This document shows, piece by piece, positions 1 through 8,620 of a stretch of 64,000 nt of DNA (positions are counted from its first letter, which is position 1; every line of letters starts with the position of its first letter). Under the pieces are notes generated by a model. That model saw only the letters and a program-made list of their open reading frames with translations, was not told the DNA's origin and did not search any database. Position numbers and translations under genes: made by a program. The DNA comes from an uncultured Lachnospiraceae bacterium (GTDB lineage: Bacteria; Bacillota; Clostridia; Lachnospirales; Lachnospiraceae): positions 4,186 to 68,185 of the forward strand of contig USGM01000006.1 in NCBI GenBank assembly GCA_900554205.1, written 5' to 3'.

Positions 1-1
1 A

Positions 2-991
2 GCGGTTGTACAGCGAAGCATAATCCGTGATGTGCTCCAGACGCAGCTTTTCAAACGGCTTCTGCGCCGCCTCAAATCTCTCTGTCAGCCGGTCATGGAG
101 AAACGCCTGTAACGCCGCCTGATGAAGATATTCCATGCGCAGGTACTCCGGGAGACCCGGTCTTTCCACGAGGCTTAAAAAATGCTCCTCCGCAGGGCTT
201 TTTGCCTTCATTCCATCCACATTCTGATATGCCGTCTCATATTCATGCAGTATTTCATCCTGCTTTTCCGTCGAATAGTGATAGGTCGTGTCCGCTGTAA
301 AGCAGAGCACCGCCTCCTTCGCGCCCGCGACGTCAAGGCTCTCTCCCAGTGCGGTCACGCTGCCCTCCCCAACGGTTCGCGCGGACAATGCCATTGCAAA
401 TTCATAGCCGCCTCTGCCGAGGTTTCCATATAATTCAATCCTGTCGTTTCCGCTGCGCTTCACGCCGTCAAAGAACTTTCCCCGGCGCATCCGCGTCGTG
501 AAATCCACCGTGCCTGAGCCCTCTGCCGTGAACCGCATGACAATGCAGTCCGCCGGCTTGGATGCAAAGATTTCTCTGCAATACAGGGTGTCGCCGCACC
601 GGAACTGTGTGACTGTTACCGCTCTGTCGAGATCAAGCCAGCGCCGGTAATCCGTCACCTTTTCCTCATCGATCCCATAAAAGGTGAAATGGATGTCCCC
701 CAATGTCTGATAGGGATGCATGCTGTCCGGGCAGCCTGTCATCGCCTTATCCATCAGCACCTCTGCCTTATGGATCTGTCCCTCGTCGAGATACTGCCGG
801 ATCAGCGGCAGCCTGTCCTTAAAATCCGGATTAATTCTCTCCGTCTGCCCGCCGTACCAGATGCTCTCCTCATTTACCTGAAGCCTCTCGGTGCCCGTTC
901 CGCCGAACACCATCGCGCCAAGCCTGCCATTCCCGACAGGAAGCGCCTCCTCCCATTCCACCGCCGGATGCTCATACCATAATTGTCCCAT
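2..991 (-). CDS. GH95 family alpha-L-fucosidase, 3'-truncated by window edge
   Basis: The frame opens at an ATG at 991, preceded by AAGGAGAG, and stays open for 330 codons to the window edge, so the C-terminal part lies outside. The N-terminus reads WYEHPAVEWEEALPVGNGRLGAM, the typical opening of family 95 glycoside hydrolases (PVGNGRLGAMVFGG, then LNEESIWYGG-like), followed by HPYQTLGDIHF. Family members are usually 750-800 residues and remove alpha-1,2-L-fucose (some act on L-galactose) from glycans by inversion. The catalytic domain is not visible here. No signal peptide is seen, so a cytoplasmic enzyme acting on imported oligosaccharides is inferred. It starts 15 bp after the stop of the GGDEF gene on the same strand, so the two may be cotranscribed. 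Confidence 0.85.
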   Translation of the reverse strand, partial: MGQLWYEHPAVEWEEALPVGNGRLGAMVFGGTGTERLQVNEESIWYGGQTERINPDFKDRLPLIRQYLDEGQIHKAEVLMDKAMTGCPDSMHPYQTLGDIHFTFYGIDEEKVTDYRRWLDLDRAVTVTQFRCGDTLYCREIFASKPADCIVMRFTAEGSGTVDFTTRMRRGKFFDGVKRSGNDRIELYGNLGRGGYEFAMALSARTVGEGSVTALGESLDVAGAKEAVLCFTADTTYHYSTEKQDEILHEYETAYQNVDGMKAKSPAEEHFLSLVERPGLPEYLRMEYLHQAALQAFLHDRLTERFEAAQKPFEKLRLEHITDYASLYNR

Positions 992-1006
992 CTCTCTCTC
1001 CTTCTC

Positions 1007-2650
1007 TTATAGAAATTCTCCCATGCAGATGTCATTTCGCCTTTTCCTTTTGACATCGTACAAGCATTTATCCGCAACATGCAGAAAGTCCCAGCTTTTC
1101 TTCCCCTGTATGGGCATTCCATAGCAAATGCCTTGGGAAATCGTCACGACGGGACAAGCTCTGGAATATTTATGCTCAATATTCAATCCCATAACATCCC
1201 TCCTGAGCTTCTCCGCTTTTTCACTCACCGTCTGCCGATCCAATCCATTATATACAATGATAAATTCATCTCCTCCATATCTTGCACAGAAAATGTTGTC
1301 ATCCTGCATATCCCTGATCAGACCTGCCACGGCTCTGATGCATTCATCCCCCGCCTGATGCCCGTAATTATCATTGTATTCCTTAAAATAGTCAATATCC
1401 AGAATTTCAATGGCAAAAAGTTTATGCTGCTCTGCACATTCATCTAGTATTTTCTGTGAATGCTCTGTGAGACGGTACCGATTCCCCAAGCCGGTCAGCG
1501 GATCAGTTTCAGACTTTTCTGTCAGCAGAACGTTGATTTCCTCCACCTTTTTCTTACTTTCCCTGGCCTGCTCCAGAGACGTCCTGATATAGAGCATATT
1601 CGTAATCATTTTCTTATTTTCGCTCTCCATTGCCATAACCAGTTCATAAAATCTGGCTGTAGCTTTCAGGTACTCCTGCTCTTTCCCACATTTTTTATAA
1701 TAAAGAATCTTCAGCGACAGAAGCCGCTTTTCCAGATTTGCAATCTTAGCCTGGAGCGTAATTGGCTCAAGCCGCTCCATGACTGACCACAACACATCAT
1801 ACTCTCCAATTTCAAGGCAGAGACTGCACAGCTCATATAGATCGTCAAAAAGATCCAGCATAGGCATCTCGCCGTCAATCCGCTTATGAATATCATCTAT
1901 ACATGTATCTCTCAGCTCATATTCCCCGGTTGCATGATAATATCTCGCCTTCAGACATCCGACGTACACATAATCCATGTCCGTAAAATGAGGTTCGCAC
2001 TCCTCATGGATTTTATCCATATATTCCTTTGCTCTCCCCATGTCACCGCTCAACAGATAACATGAGGCAAGATTCGTAAAAATCATAATCTGCCTGCCGA
2101 TATTTTTTTCTCCCGGCAGTTCCTGACTATACAGCGCATATGCCTCATCAAAATAATGCTGTGCCTCACTATAAATGCCATTCTGCATATAGAGACAGCC
2201 CAGATTGATAATAATGCTGCACACAATGTTGGGAATATTATGTTCCTTGCAGCATTTCAGCCCTGCCAGATAGTAATCCATCGCCACAGGCGTATTTCCT
2301 TTATTAATAGATGTAATTGCCATGAGGTTATAGGCTCTTGCCAGCAGCTCCCATTGATCTGTCTCATCAAGGTAGCTGACTGCCTTTGCCAGAGTCTCCA
2401 GCATGTCATCAATCTCATTCAGCACATAATGCGCCTCAGCCATATAAAAGTAGGCAAAACCAAGCAGGTTCCTGTCATCTTTCTGCCCGGCATATTTCAA
2501 AATTTCCCTACAATTATCCAGCACACGCGCATAATCCCTGATGCGCCACTCCAGGACTTCCTGCACCCACATGTCTACCTGTGCCTTTTCATCCTGAATT
2601 TCCTCATTCATTTTTTCTTCATCCTGCATCTTCTTGTTGCCGTATTCCAT
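1007..2650 (-). CDS. TPR-like repeat protein with C-terminal GGDEF domain (putative diguanylate cyclase)
   Basis: 547 residues. The ATG at 2650 is chosen because TTAGGAG lies just upstream; a start 16 codons earlier lacks such a site. Residues about 1-370 are helical and repeat-like, with TPR-type spacing of Ala/Tyr/Gly. A short coiled coil then leads to a GGDEF domain (about 385-547) beginning TDPLTGLGNRYRL, with DIDYFKEYNDNYGH and an intact GGDEF in CARYGGDEFIIVY. Intact GGDEF enzymes make cyclic di-GMP from two GTP. The usual RxxD inhibitory site at its fixed spacing before GGDEF is not seen, so product inhibition may be absent. No membrane segment is visible. The TPR part presumably senses a peptide or protein partner. 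It shares strand and close spacing with the fucosidase gene. Confidence 0.85.
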   Translation of the reverse strand: MEYGNKKMQDEEKMNEEIQDEKAQVDMWVQEVLEWRIRDYARVLDNCREILKYAGQKDDRNLLGFAYFYMAEAHYVLNEIDDMLETLAKAVSYLDETDQWELLARAYNLMAITSINKGNTPVAMDYYLAGLKCCKEHNIPNIVCSIIINLGCLYMQNGIYSEAQHYFDEAYALYSQELPGEKNIGRQIMIFTNLASCYLLSGDMGRAKEYMDKIHEECEPHFTDMDYVYVGCLKARYYHATGEYELRDTCIDDIHKRIDGEMPMLDLFDDLYELCSLCLEIGEYDVLWSVMERLEPITLQAKIANLEKRLLSLKILYYKKCGKEQEYLKATARFYELVMAMESENKKMITNMLYIRTSLEQARESKKKVEEINVLLTEKSETDPLTGLGNRYRLTEHSQKILDECAEQHKLFAIEILDIDYFKEYNDNYGHQAGDECIRAVAGLIRDMQDDNIFCARYGGDEFIIVYNGLDRQTVSEKAEKLRRDVMGLNIEHKYSRACPVVTISQGICYGMPIQGKKSWDFLHVADKCLYDVKRKRRNDICMGEFL

Positions 2651-2680
2651 ATCTGCTCCTAACATCTCCGTTTTACCGGA

Positions 2681-2717
2681 AAAAAATAGACAGACCATAC
2701 GGAGGTCTGCCTATTTT
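2681..2717 (-). terminator. Intrinsic terminator after fba
   Basis: Minus-strand arms AAAATAGGCAGACC and GGTCTGTCTATTTT form a 14-bp stem (one G-T pair) ending in a run of T. It lies 14 bp after the aldolase stop and only 31 bp before the GGDEF start, so the GGDEF gene either depends on read-through or on a promoter inside this short gap, which I cannot see. Confidence 0.85.
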
Positions 2718-2730
2718 AACAGTCAAAATC

Positions 2731-3594
2731 TCAGGCTTTTCCAACAGAACCGAACAGCTCCATCTTTTCCTTAACAGTAGCCTTAATTGCTTCAAAGCCG
2801 GGAGCCAGAAGCTTACGAGGGTCGAAGCCCTTGCCTTCCAGATCCTTTCCTGCCTCGATGTACTTACGGGTAGCGTCAGCGAAGGAAAGCTGGCACTCTG
2901 TGTTTACGTTGATCTTTGCAACGCCGAGAGAGATTGCCTTCTTGATCATGTCAGCCGGGATTCCGGTGCCGCCGTGAAGAACGAGAGGCATCTCACCTGT
3001 CTTCTGCTGGATAGCGTCCAGAGTCTCAAAGCTCAGTCCCTTCCAGTTTGCAGGATACTTGCCGTGAATATTTCCAATGCCGGCAGCCAGCATGTCAACG
3101 CCGAGATCAGCGATTGCCTTACACTCGTTCGGATCTGCGCACTCGCCCATTCCGATAACGCCATCCTCTTCGCCGCCGATGGAACCAACCTCTGCCTCGA
3201 TGGACATATCAAGACCGTGTGCTACAGCAACGAGCTCCTTTGTCTTCTCAATGTTCTCTTCAATTGCATAGTGGGAACCGTCAAACATAATGGATGTAAA
3301 TCCGGCCTTGATGCACTTATAGCATCCGCCGTAGGTACCATGATCCAGATGCAGAGCAACGGGAACAGTGATTCCAAGAGACTTGTCCATTGCCTTAACC
3401 ATAGCGGCAACCGTCTCAAATCCTGTCATGTACTTTCCTGCGCCCTCAGATACACCGAGGATAACGGGAGAATTCAACTCCTGAGCAGTGAGAAGAACTG
3501 CCTTTGTCCACTCAAGGTTATTGATGTTGAACTGACCTACTGCATAATGGCCTGCTTTTGCCTTTTTGAGCATTTCTGTTGCAGAAACTAACAT
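2731..3594 (-). CDS. fba: Class II fructose-1,6-bisphosphate aldolase
   Basis: 287 residues, usual length for the short class II family. It splits fructose-1,6-bisphosphate into dihydroxyacetone phosphate and glyceraldehyde-3-phosphate in the cytoplasm, using zinc. Visible motifs are VALHLDHGTYGGC (His82-Asp84-His85, zinc ligand and catalytic acid), EAEVGSIGGEEDG near residue 135, LHGGTGIP and INVNTE, the phosphate-binding C-terminal part. The start at 3594 has GGAGGT 11 bases upstream. It is followed by its own terminator. Paralogues acting on tagatose- or ketose-bisphosphates share these motifs, but the sequence resembles the main glycolytic enzyme of Clostridia. Confidence 0.93.
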   Translation of the reverse strand: MLVSATEMLKKAKAGHYAVGQFNINNLEWTKAVLLTAQELNSPVILGVSEGAGKYMTGFETVAAMVKAMDKSLGITVPVALHLDHGTYGGCYKCIKAGFTSIMFDGSHYAIEENIEKTKELVAVAHGLDMSIEAEVGSIGGEEDGVIGMGECADPNECKAIADLGVDMLAAGIGNIHGKYPANWKGLSFETLDAIQQKTGEMPLVLHGGTGIPADMIKKAISLGVAKINVNTECQLSFADATRKYIEAGKDLEGKGFDPRKLLAPGFEAIKATVKEKMELFGSVGKA

Positions 3595-3680
3595 GTTTAC
3601 TTACCTCCGTTTGTATTTTTATCTTCATTATCCCGCCTTGGTCTCCCATTGACGGAATAACTGCGTTCTCGTTAAATATA

Positions 3681-4571
3681 TCACAATTTCACTCTAATAT
3701 CAATCCCCTTGCAGAGATTCTTGATCTCAACATGGTTATGGCTCCCTCCGTTTTCCCCGTCGCGCGTCCATGCAACCGGCTCCCCGGATTCCAGCGTCAG
3801 CGCCGCCGTCCGGAAGCAGTACATATAGCTGCTGTCAATGTCCCTGTTCAGAAGAGATACCATGATGCTGTTCAGTTCCATCGGGTTCTTCGGTCTCTTG
3901 ATCAGCGTCACCTCAAACACGCCGTCGTCGAGCTTGACATTCTTCCCCGTGATGTTCTTGAATCCGCCCACCGACACCGAATTTGTAATCATCCCGAAAA
4001 TGAAGTCATCCTCCACCGTCTCACCGTCGTGCGTAACCTTCATCTGGTACGACCGGATTGAGGAGAGGCGCTTCATCCCCTCCAGCAGATACGCCATATG
4101 TCCCAGCACATTCTTCACATCCTGCGCCGTCTCATAGGACACCTCTGTAAAAAGGCCGAACGCGGCAATGTACACAAAGACATCCTTATTGAAGGAACCT
4201 ATATCGCAGGGAAAATTTGTACCATACACCGCCGTCTCCGCGGCGCGCACCATATTCTTCGGCAGCGCCAGACTGCCGCCGAAATCGTTTGTGCTCCCCG
4301 CAGGAATATATCCGATGGGCGTGCGGAAGCCACTCTGCATCATGCCCGTTACCACCTCATCCAGAGTCCCATCCCCGCCGCTGCACACGACCAGTTCGTA
4401 TTCCTCAGAGCGCTCCCTCACGATGTTCCTTGCATCCCCGCGCCTGCGCGTCGGTGCTACCGTGATCTCATAATCCGCAGCGGCAAAGATATCAAGTATG
4501 TCCGCCAGTTTCAGCCTGATCTGTGCTTTTCCTGCCTTTGGATTGTAGACAAAAAGAAGTTTTTTCGCCAT
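3681..4571 (-). CDS. Diacylglycerol kinase family lipid kinase (YegS/DgkB-like)
   Basis: 296 residues from the ATG at 4571, preceded by AGGTGA; an upstream GTG at 4580 is possible but overlaps that site. The N-terminus has VYNPKAGK, then VVCSGGDGTLDEVV (GGDGT at 65-69), the nucleotide-binding signature of the DAGK catalytic domain, and PIGYIPAGSTNDF. The C-terminal half is the beta-sandwich seen in YegS and DgkB. Such enzymes phosphorylate diacylglycerol or related lipids at the inner membrane face; the exact substrate cannot be told. It sits after the terminator of the hprK operon and 86 bp upstream of fba, without a clear functional link. Confidence 0.85.
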   Translation of the reverse strand: MAKKLLFVYNPKAGKAQIRLKLADILDIFAAADYEITVAPTRRRGDARNIVRERSEEYELVVCSGGDGTLDEVVTGMMQSGFRTPIGYIPAGSTNDFGGSLALPKNMVRAAETAVYGTNFPCDIGSFNKDVFVYIAAFGLFTEVSYETAQDVKNVLGHMAYLLEGMKRLSSIRSYQMKVTHDGETVEDDFIFGMITNSVSVGGFKNITGKNVKLDDGVFEVTLIKRPKNPMELNSIMVSLLNRDIDSSYMYCFRTAALTLESGEPVAWTRDGENGGSHNHVEIKNLCKGIDIRVKL

Positions 4572-4614
4572 TTCCCTCACCTGTCAATCATACGCACCCA
4601 CGATGCGCGAACTC

Positions 4615-4648
4615 AAAAGGACGGAATCAATGATCGCTGATTCCGCCC
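4615..4648 (-). terminator. Intrinsic terminator of the hprK-to-HPr-like operon
   Basis: Minus-strand GGCGGAATCA pairs with TGATTCCGTC, loop about 8 nt, followed by TTTT. It stands about 20 bp after the HPr-like gene and closes the six-gene operon before the lipid kinase gene. Confidence 0.8.
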
Positions 4649-4669
4649 TCCACTGTGCCTTACCTTCAG

Positions 4670-4930
4670 TTACGCTTCTTTTCCACTCAGGAATTTTTCA
4701 ATTCCCTCAACGGCTGCCTGCTCATCAACACCCTCTGCGGAAACATCCATTTCTTCTCCGTTGTTGAGTCCGAGACTCATCACACCCATGATGCTCTTTG
4801 CATTCACTCTTCTCTCGCCCGACTGAATGTAGATCGTGCTTTCATACTTGCTCGCTTCCTGTACAAGCAGTGCCACTGGTCTGGCTTCAAGCCCACTCTC
4901 CAGGTTAATCCGGATACTCCTCTTTGTCAT
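4670..4930 (-). CDS. HPr-like (Crh-like) protein with Glu15 and Ser46
   Basis: 86 residues from the ATG at 4930. The fold-defining pattern of HPr is clear (SGLEARPVALLV, then VNAKSIMGVMSLGL). The position of the phosphocarrier histidine (His15 in HPr) is Glu15, so it cannot take phosphate from enzyme I. The regulatory serine is present as Ser46 in AKSIMG, the site used by HPr kinase. In Bacillus, Crh has Gln15 with Ser46 and acts only as a CcpA corepressor; a similar role is inferred here. The gene overlaps the end of whiA by 26 bp, as crh follows whiA (yvcL) in Bacillus, and shares an operon with hprK. A true PTS HPr must be elsewhere. Confidence 0.88.
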   Translation of the reverse strand: MTKRSIRINLESGLEARPVALLVQEASKYESTIYIQSGERRVNAKSIMGVMSLGLNNGEEMDVSAEGVDEQAAVEGIEKFLSGKEA

Positions 4931-5825
4931 AATCTGTCCTCCTCTTTTTGGAACCGCAACTTTCCCTCGCCTTGCCGGCAAGCTCACTCAATTTGCGCAA
5001 TCTATGATTGACACCTGATTTCCCGATTGGTGGATGAAAGCATTCTCCTAACTCCTTCAACGGTGCATCAGGGTTTTCCAGCCGAACTTCTGCCATCTCC
5101 CGAAGAGCTTCAGGGAGGTTCTCAAATCCATAATGTAGCTTTAAAAATTCTATATCCTCTACCTGTCTGGCAGCGGCATTCACGGTCTTTGTAATATTTG
5201 CAGTCTCACAGTTCACTCTTCTGTTGACGGAATTTCTCATCTCCTTCAGAATGCGGAGATTTTCCAGATTCATCAGGGACACCGGCGCCTCGCAGACATT
5301 CAGCAGATCTACGATGCCTGCCCCCTCTTTCAGATAGACCACATAATACTTCTTGCGCAGAATGATCTTGGATTCAATATCAAAATCCCCCATCACCTCC
5401 TGCAGCTGCTTCGCCTTCGCCTCATCCGTACAGTCAAACTCCAGATGATACCCCTTCGCAGGGTCACTCATGGAGCCGACACTTAAGAATGCGCCGCGCA
5501 AAAATGCCCTTTTACAGCAGGAATTCTTGATTACCGTCTTGTTGACCGGCTCGTCCAGATTCCCGAGCTTCTGTAAAATGGACTGCATTTCCTGCCCGCT
5601 CAAGGCAATATCACCATTTATATTATATGTTTTCTTCAATAATGTAAAGCCTTTTCTGATAACTGCCTCATTTTCCGTCTGAAACCCGATGGTGTACCGG
5701 TTCTCAGCATCCCTTCCGTATTGTCCGCAATAATGCATAATCGCGGACAGCTCGGCAATCTGGCAGTGCCTTGCAGGGCTGATATGCCTCTCCAGTTCTT
5801 CCTTCACTTCACTTGAAAATGACAT
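4905..5825 (-). CDS. whiA: DNA-binding protein WhiA
   Basis: 306 residues from the ATG at 5825 with GAGAGG upstream; in-frame codons before it overlap rapZ. WhiA has an N-terminal part related to LAGLIDADG homing endonucleases (SFSSEVKEELERH, RGAFLSVGSMSDPAKGYHLEF) and a C-terminal helix-turn-helix (about 240-290, ending SGVNHRLRKLSELA). It is known to affect division and sporulation and to bind DNA in Gram-positives; the homing nuclease acid residues are generally lost. It starts 17 bp after rapZ and overlaps the HPr-like gene at its 3' end. The yvcK gene that separates rapZ and whiA in Bacillus is missing here. Confidence 0.92.
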   Translation of the reverse strand: MSFSSEVKEELERHISPARHCQIAELSAIMHYCGQYGRDAENRYTIGFQTENEAVIRKGFTLLKKTYNINGDIALSGQEMQSILQKLGNLDEPVNKTVIKNSCCKRAFLRGAFLSVGSMSDPAKGYHLEFDCTDEAKAKQLQEVMGDFDIESKIILRKKYYVVYLKEGAGIVDLLNVCEAPVSLMNLENLRILKEMRNSVNRRVNCETANITKTVNAAARQVEDIEFLKLHYGFENLPEALREMAEVRLENPDAPLKELGECFHPPIGKSGVNHRLRKLSELAGKARESCGSKKRRTDYDKEEYPD

Positions 5826-5842
5826 GTCCGCATCCTCTCGTG

Positions 5843-6709
5843 TCAAATCGTCCTGCTGTCTACATCCCGGTGATAAAGCTTAATTCCGTAATTTCCGGCA
5901 TCCTTCATTCGCTTATATAACTCATTTGCCAGTGTAACGCTTCTGTGCTTGCCGCCGGTGCAGCCGATGGCAATGACCAGACGGTACTTTCCCTCCTTGA
6001 CATAGTTAGGGATCAGAAACTGTATCATGTCGGTGAGCTTGTCCATGAAGATGGTCGATTCCTCGTTGTTCATGACATAGTCCTGAACCTCTCTGTCATT
6101 TCCCGTCTTATGCTTCAGCTCATCTATATAGAAGGGATTCGGCAGAAATCTCACGTCAAACACCAGATCGGCGTCCGCCGGTATTCCATACTTAAAGCCG
6201 AAGGACATCACCGTTACCATGAGACTATTATATTCTTCATTCTCCACAAAAATACGGTGAAGCTCCTCTTTTAATTCCCTTGTGAGCAAATTCGTCGTGT
6301 CGATCACATAGTCGGCGTGCTTTCTGATGTTTTCCAGCACCTTGCGCTCCATGCGGATTCCGTCTTCCACTCTGCCGTCCGGCGCAAGCGGATGGACACG
6401 CCTCGTCTCCTTATAGCGCTTGATCAGCACCTTTTCATCCGCATCCATGAAAAGGATCTCGAACTGATAGCCCTTCTGTTTCAGCGTTTCCAGCACCCTG
6501 GTCGCATCCTTGAAAGACTGGTCGGAACGTACATCCAGACCAAGCACCACCTTGCTGACCTCGCTGTTAGGCATTGAAATCAGTTCAACAAATTTCTCCA
6601 CCAGCGAAATCGGCAGATTATCCACGCAATAAAAGCCCGCATCCTCAAGCATCTTCAGAACAGTACTTTTTCCGCCGCCGCTCATTCCTGTCACAATTAC
6701 AAATCTCAT
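5843..6709 (-). CDS. rapZ: RNase adapter / nucleotide-binding protein RapZ (YvcJ)
   Basis: 288 residues, the family's usual length. A Walker A motif GMSGGGKS lies at residues 8-15 and the C-terminal domain has FGFKYGIPADADLVFDVR and IAIGCTGGKHRSV, both family signatures. In Proteobacteria RapZ controls GlmS synthesis through small RNAs; in Bacillus YvcJ hydrolyses nucleotides and affects competence, and the Firmicute role is not settled. The ATG overlaps the murB stop by 4 bp (ATGA), indicating translational coupling within the hprK operon. Confidence 0.93.
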   Translation of the reverse strand: MRFVIVTGMSGGGKSTVLKMLEDAGFYCVDNLPISLVEKFVELISMPNSEVSKVVLGLDVRSDQSFKDATRVLETLKQKGYQFEILFMDADEKVLIKRYKETRRVHPLAPDGRVEDGIRMERKVLENIRKHADYVIDTTNLLTRELKEELHRIFVENEEYNSLMVTVMSFGFKYGIPADADLVFDVRFLPNPFYIDELKHKTGNDREVQDYVMNNEESTIFMDKLTDMIQFLIPNYVKEGKYRLVIAIGCTGGKHRSVTLANELYKRMKDAGNYGIKLYHRDVDSRTI

Positions 6710-7629
6710 CTGTTCTTCTCCCAGCCCAGAAACAGGACTTCTGTCTCCAAATCTACGTTAAACTGATCCTTGACCCGCGCCTGCACTTCCCGGATCAGCT
6801 TTCTGACATCCTCTGCCGTTGCATTTCCCGTATTGATGACAAACCCGCAATGCTTGTCGGAAACCTTCGCACCGCCGCACTGGAGGCCTCTGAGTCCCGC
6901 CTCCATAATCAGCTGTCCGGCATAGTGTCCCGCGGGTCTCTTGAAGGTGCTTCCCGCGCTGGGGTATTCCAGAGGCTGCTTCTCACGGCGCTTTGCCGCC
7001 AGCTCCTCCATTCTTTCCCTGATCTGCTGTCTGTCTCCCTTTTCCAGCCGGAGAATGACCTCCGTTACCGTAAAAGGATTATTTCTGATCGTGCTGGTAC
7101 GATAGCCAAACTCCATGGTTTCGTTGTCCAGCTCCATGATCCCGCCCTCGCTGTTCACGACATTGACCTGTGTAACAATCTGGCTCAGCTCTCCTCCGTA
7201 GGCTCCGGCATTCATTACCACGCCGCCACCTATTGTTCCCGGAATACCGGACGCAAATTCCATTCCCGTCAGCTCATGCTCCATTGCCGTCCGTGCGATC
7301 TGCGCCATGGATGCCCCTGCCTGTGCGACAATGACGTTACCCTCGACTGTCACTCTGTTCATTTTAGAGCCGATCTGCAAAATCACACCGCGAAAGCCCG
7401 CGTCACTGACAAGCAGATTACTGCCGTTTCCCAGAACGAAAAAGGGTACGCCCACCTGGCTCAAATATTTCTGAACCTTTATCAGCTGTTCTGTATTTTC
7501 CAACTGCACAAAGCAATCGGCAAGCCCACCGATACGAAAGGTGGTGTGGCTTGCCATTGACTCCTGTAAGCAGATATTCTCTTCCGGTACAAACTTCCTT
7601 AATGCCTGAATGACTGCTTCACTGATCAT
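6706..7629 (-). CDS. murB: UDP-N-acetylenolpyruvoylglucosamine reductase
   Basis: 307 residues. MurB reduces the enolpyruvyl product of MurA to UDP-N-acetylmuramate with NADPH and FAD, in the cytoplasmic stage of peptidoglycan synthesis. Visible are TTFRIGGLADCF near the N-terminus, the FAD-binding stretch GIPGTIGGGVVMNAGAYGGE, and YPSAGSTFKRP carrying the catalytic serine, typical of the type IIb family of Firmicutes. It lies 13 bp after glcK and couples into rapZ by ATGA. Confidence 0.95.
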   Translation of the reverse strand: MISEAVIQALRKFVPEENICLQESMASHTTFRIGGLADCFVQLENTEQLIKVQKYLSQVGVPFFVLGNGSNLLVSDAGFRGVILQIGSKMNRVTVEGNVIVAQAGASMAQIARTAMEHELTGMEFASGIPGTIGGGVVMNAGAYGGELSQIVTQVNVVNSEGGIMELDNETMEFGYRTSTIRNNPFTVTEVILRLEKGDRQQIRERMEELAAKRREKQPLEYPSAGSTFKRPAGHYAGQLIMEAGLRGLQCGGAKVSDKHCGFVINTGNATAEDVRKLIREVQARVKDQFNVDLETEVLFLGWEKNR

Positions 7630-7642
7630 TTATTTTACTTCC

Positions 7643-8581
7643 CTATCTGAGTATTAACCCTGCTGCCCCAAAGATTCCCGCATCGTTTCCGAGCTTTGCC
7701 AGTGCAAACTTCGCACCGCGGCACTGCTGGAACGCATATTTCTGGAATACAGGCTCCACAAAACTAAGCAGAATGTCTCCCGCCTTGGAAACGCCTCCGC
7801 CGATGACAAATATCTCGGGATTTACAACTCCTGCCACGATTGCAAGGCCCTTTCCGAGATACTCTCCAAACCGGTTTGCAATCTCAATGGCAACCTCATC
7901 GCCCGCCTTAACTGCATCAAATACAGCCTTTGCAGACAGTTCCTCGCCGCGGAGCACGCTCGGCTTATCGTCCTCAGCCAGACGTCTTCTCGCCAGACGC
8001 ACAATGCCGGTTGCAGACGCATACTGTTCGAGACAGCCCTTGTTCTTACATCCGCATTCCTCCGTCTCGTTATCGTTCATATGGATATGACCGATCTCTC
8101 CGCCGGCGCCGGTTGCACCGCTTAAGAGTCTGCCGTTGATAATGATTCCTCCGCCGACGCCTGTGCCGAGCGTGACAGCAACCATGTTGTTATAGCCCTT
8201 GCCGCCGCCCTGCCACATCTCGCCGAATGCCGCCGCATTGGCATCGTTGGCAGCCTTTACCGGTACATTAATATATGCATGAATCGCGTCGGGTATGTTA
8301 AAGGGTTCCCAACCGATATTCACAGCTCCTCCGACCAGCGTGCCGTTGTCGTCCACTGCTCCCGGTGCGCCGAGTCCGATGCCCGCCAGTTCCTCCTCTT
8401 TGATTCCCTTTTCGTCCATCTTTGCAAGGATGCTCTTCGCAATATCCGGCAAAATGGCTTCTCCCTTGTTCGCCTTGTTGGTCGGGATCTCCCACTTGTC
8501 CAGAACGTTTCCTTCCTTGTCAAACAGACCGAGCTTTACTGTGGTTCCCCCCACATCAACTCCAAATGCGTACTTACTCAT
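7643..8581 (-). CDS. glcK: ROK family glucokinase
   Basis: 312 residues. ROK glucokinases phosphorylate glucose with ATP to glucose-6-phosphate. The ATP phosphate motif DVGGTTVKLG lies at residues 9-18, GTGVGGGIIING forms the second phosphate loop, and the zinc-binding ROK signature appears as ECGCKNKGCLEQYAS. There is no N-terminal DNA-binding domain, so this is an enzyme and not a NagC/XylR repressor. It lies 40 bp after hprK and 13 bp before murB. Its place beside HPr kinase fits a role in sensing glycolytic sugar supply. Confidence 0.93.
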   Translation of the reverse strand: MSKYAFGVDVGGTTVKLGLFDKEGNVLDKWEIPTNKANKGEAILPDIAKSILAKMDEKGIKEEELAGIGLGAPGAVDDNGTLVGGAVNIGWEPFNIPDAIHAYINVPVKAANDANAAAFGEMWQGGGKGYNNMVAVTLGTGVGGGIIINGRLLSGATGAGGEIGHIHMNDNETEECGCKNKGCLEQYASATGIVRLARRRLAEDDKPSVLRGEELSAKAVFDAVKAGDEVAIEIANRFGEYLGKGLAIVAGVVNPEIFVIGGGVSKAGDILLSFVEPVFQKYAFQQCRGAKFALAKLGNDAGIFGAAGLILR

Positions 8582-8620
8582 AACATACCCTCTCTTTATT
8601 TTTGTATTGTATCTATCGTC

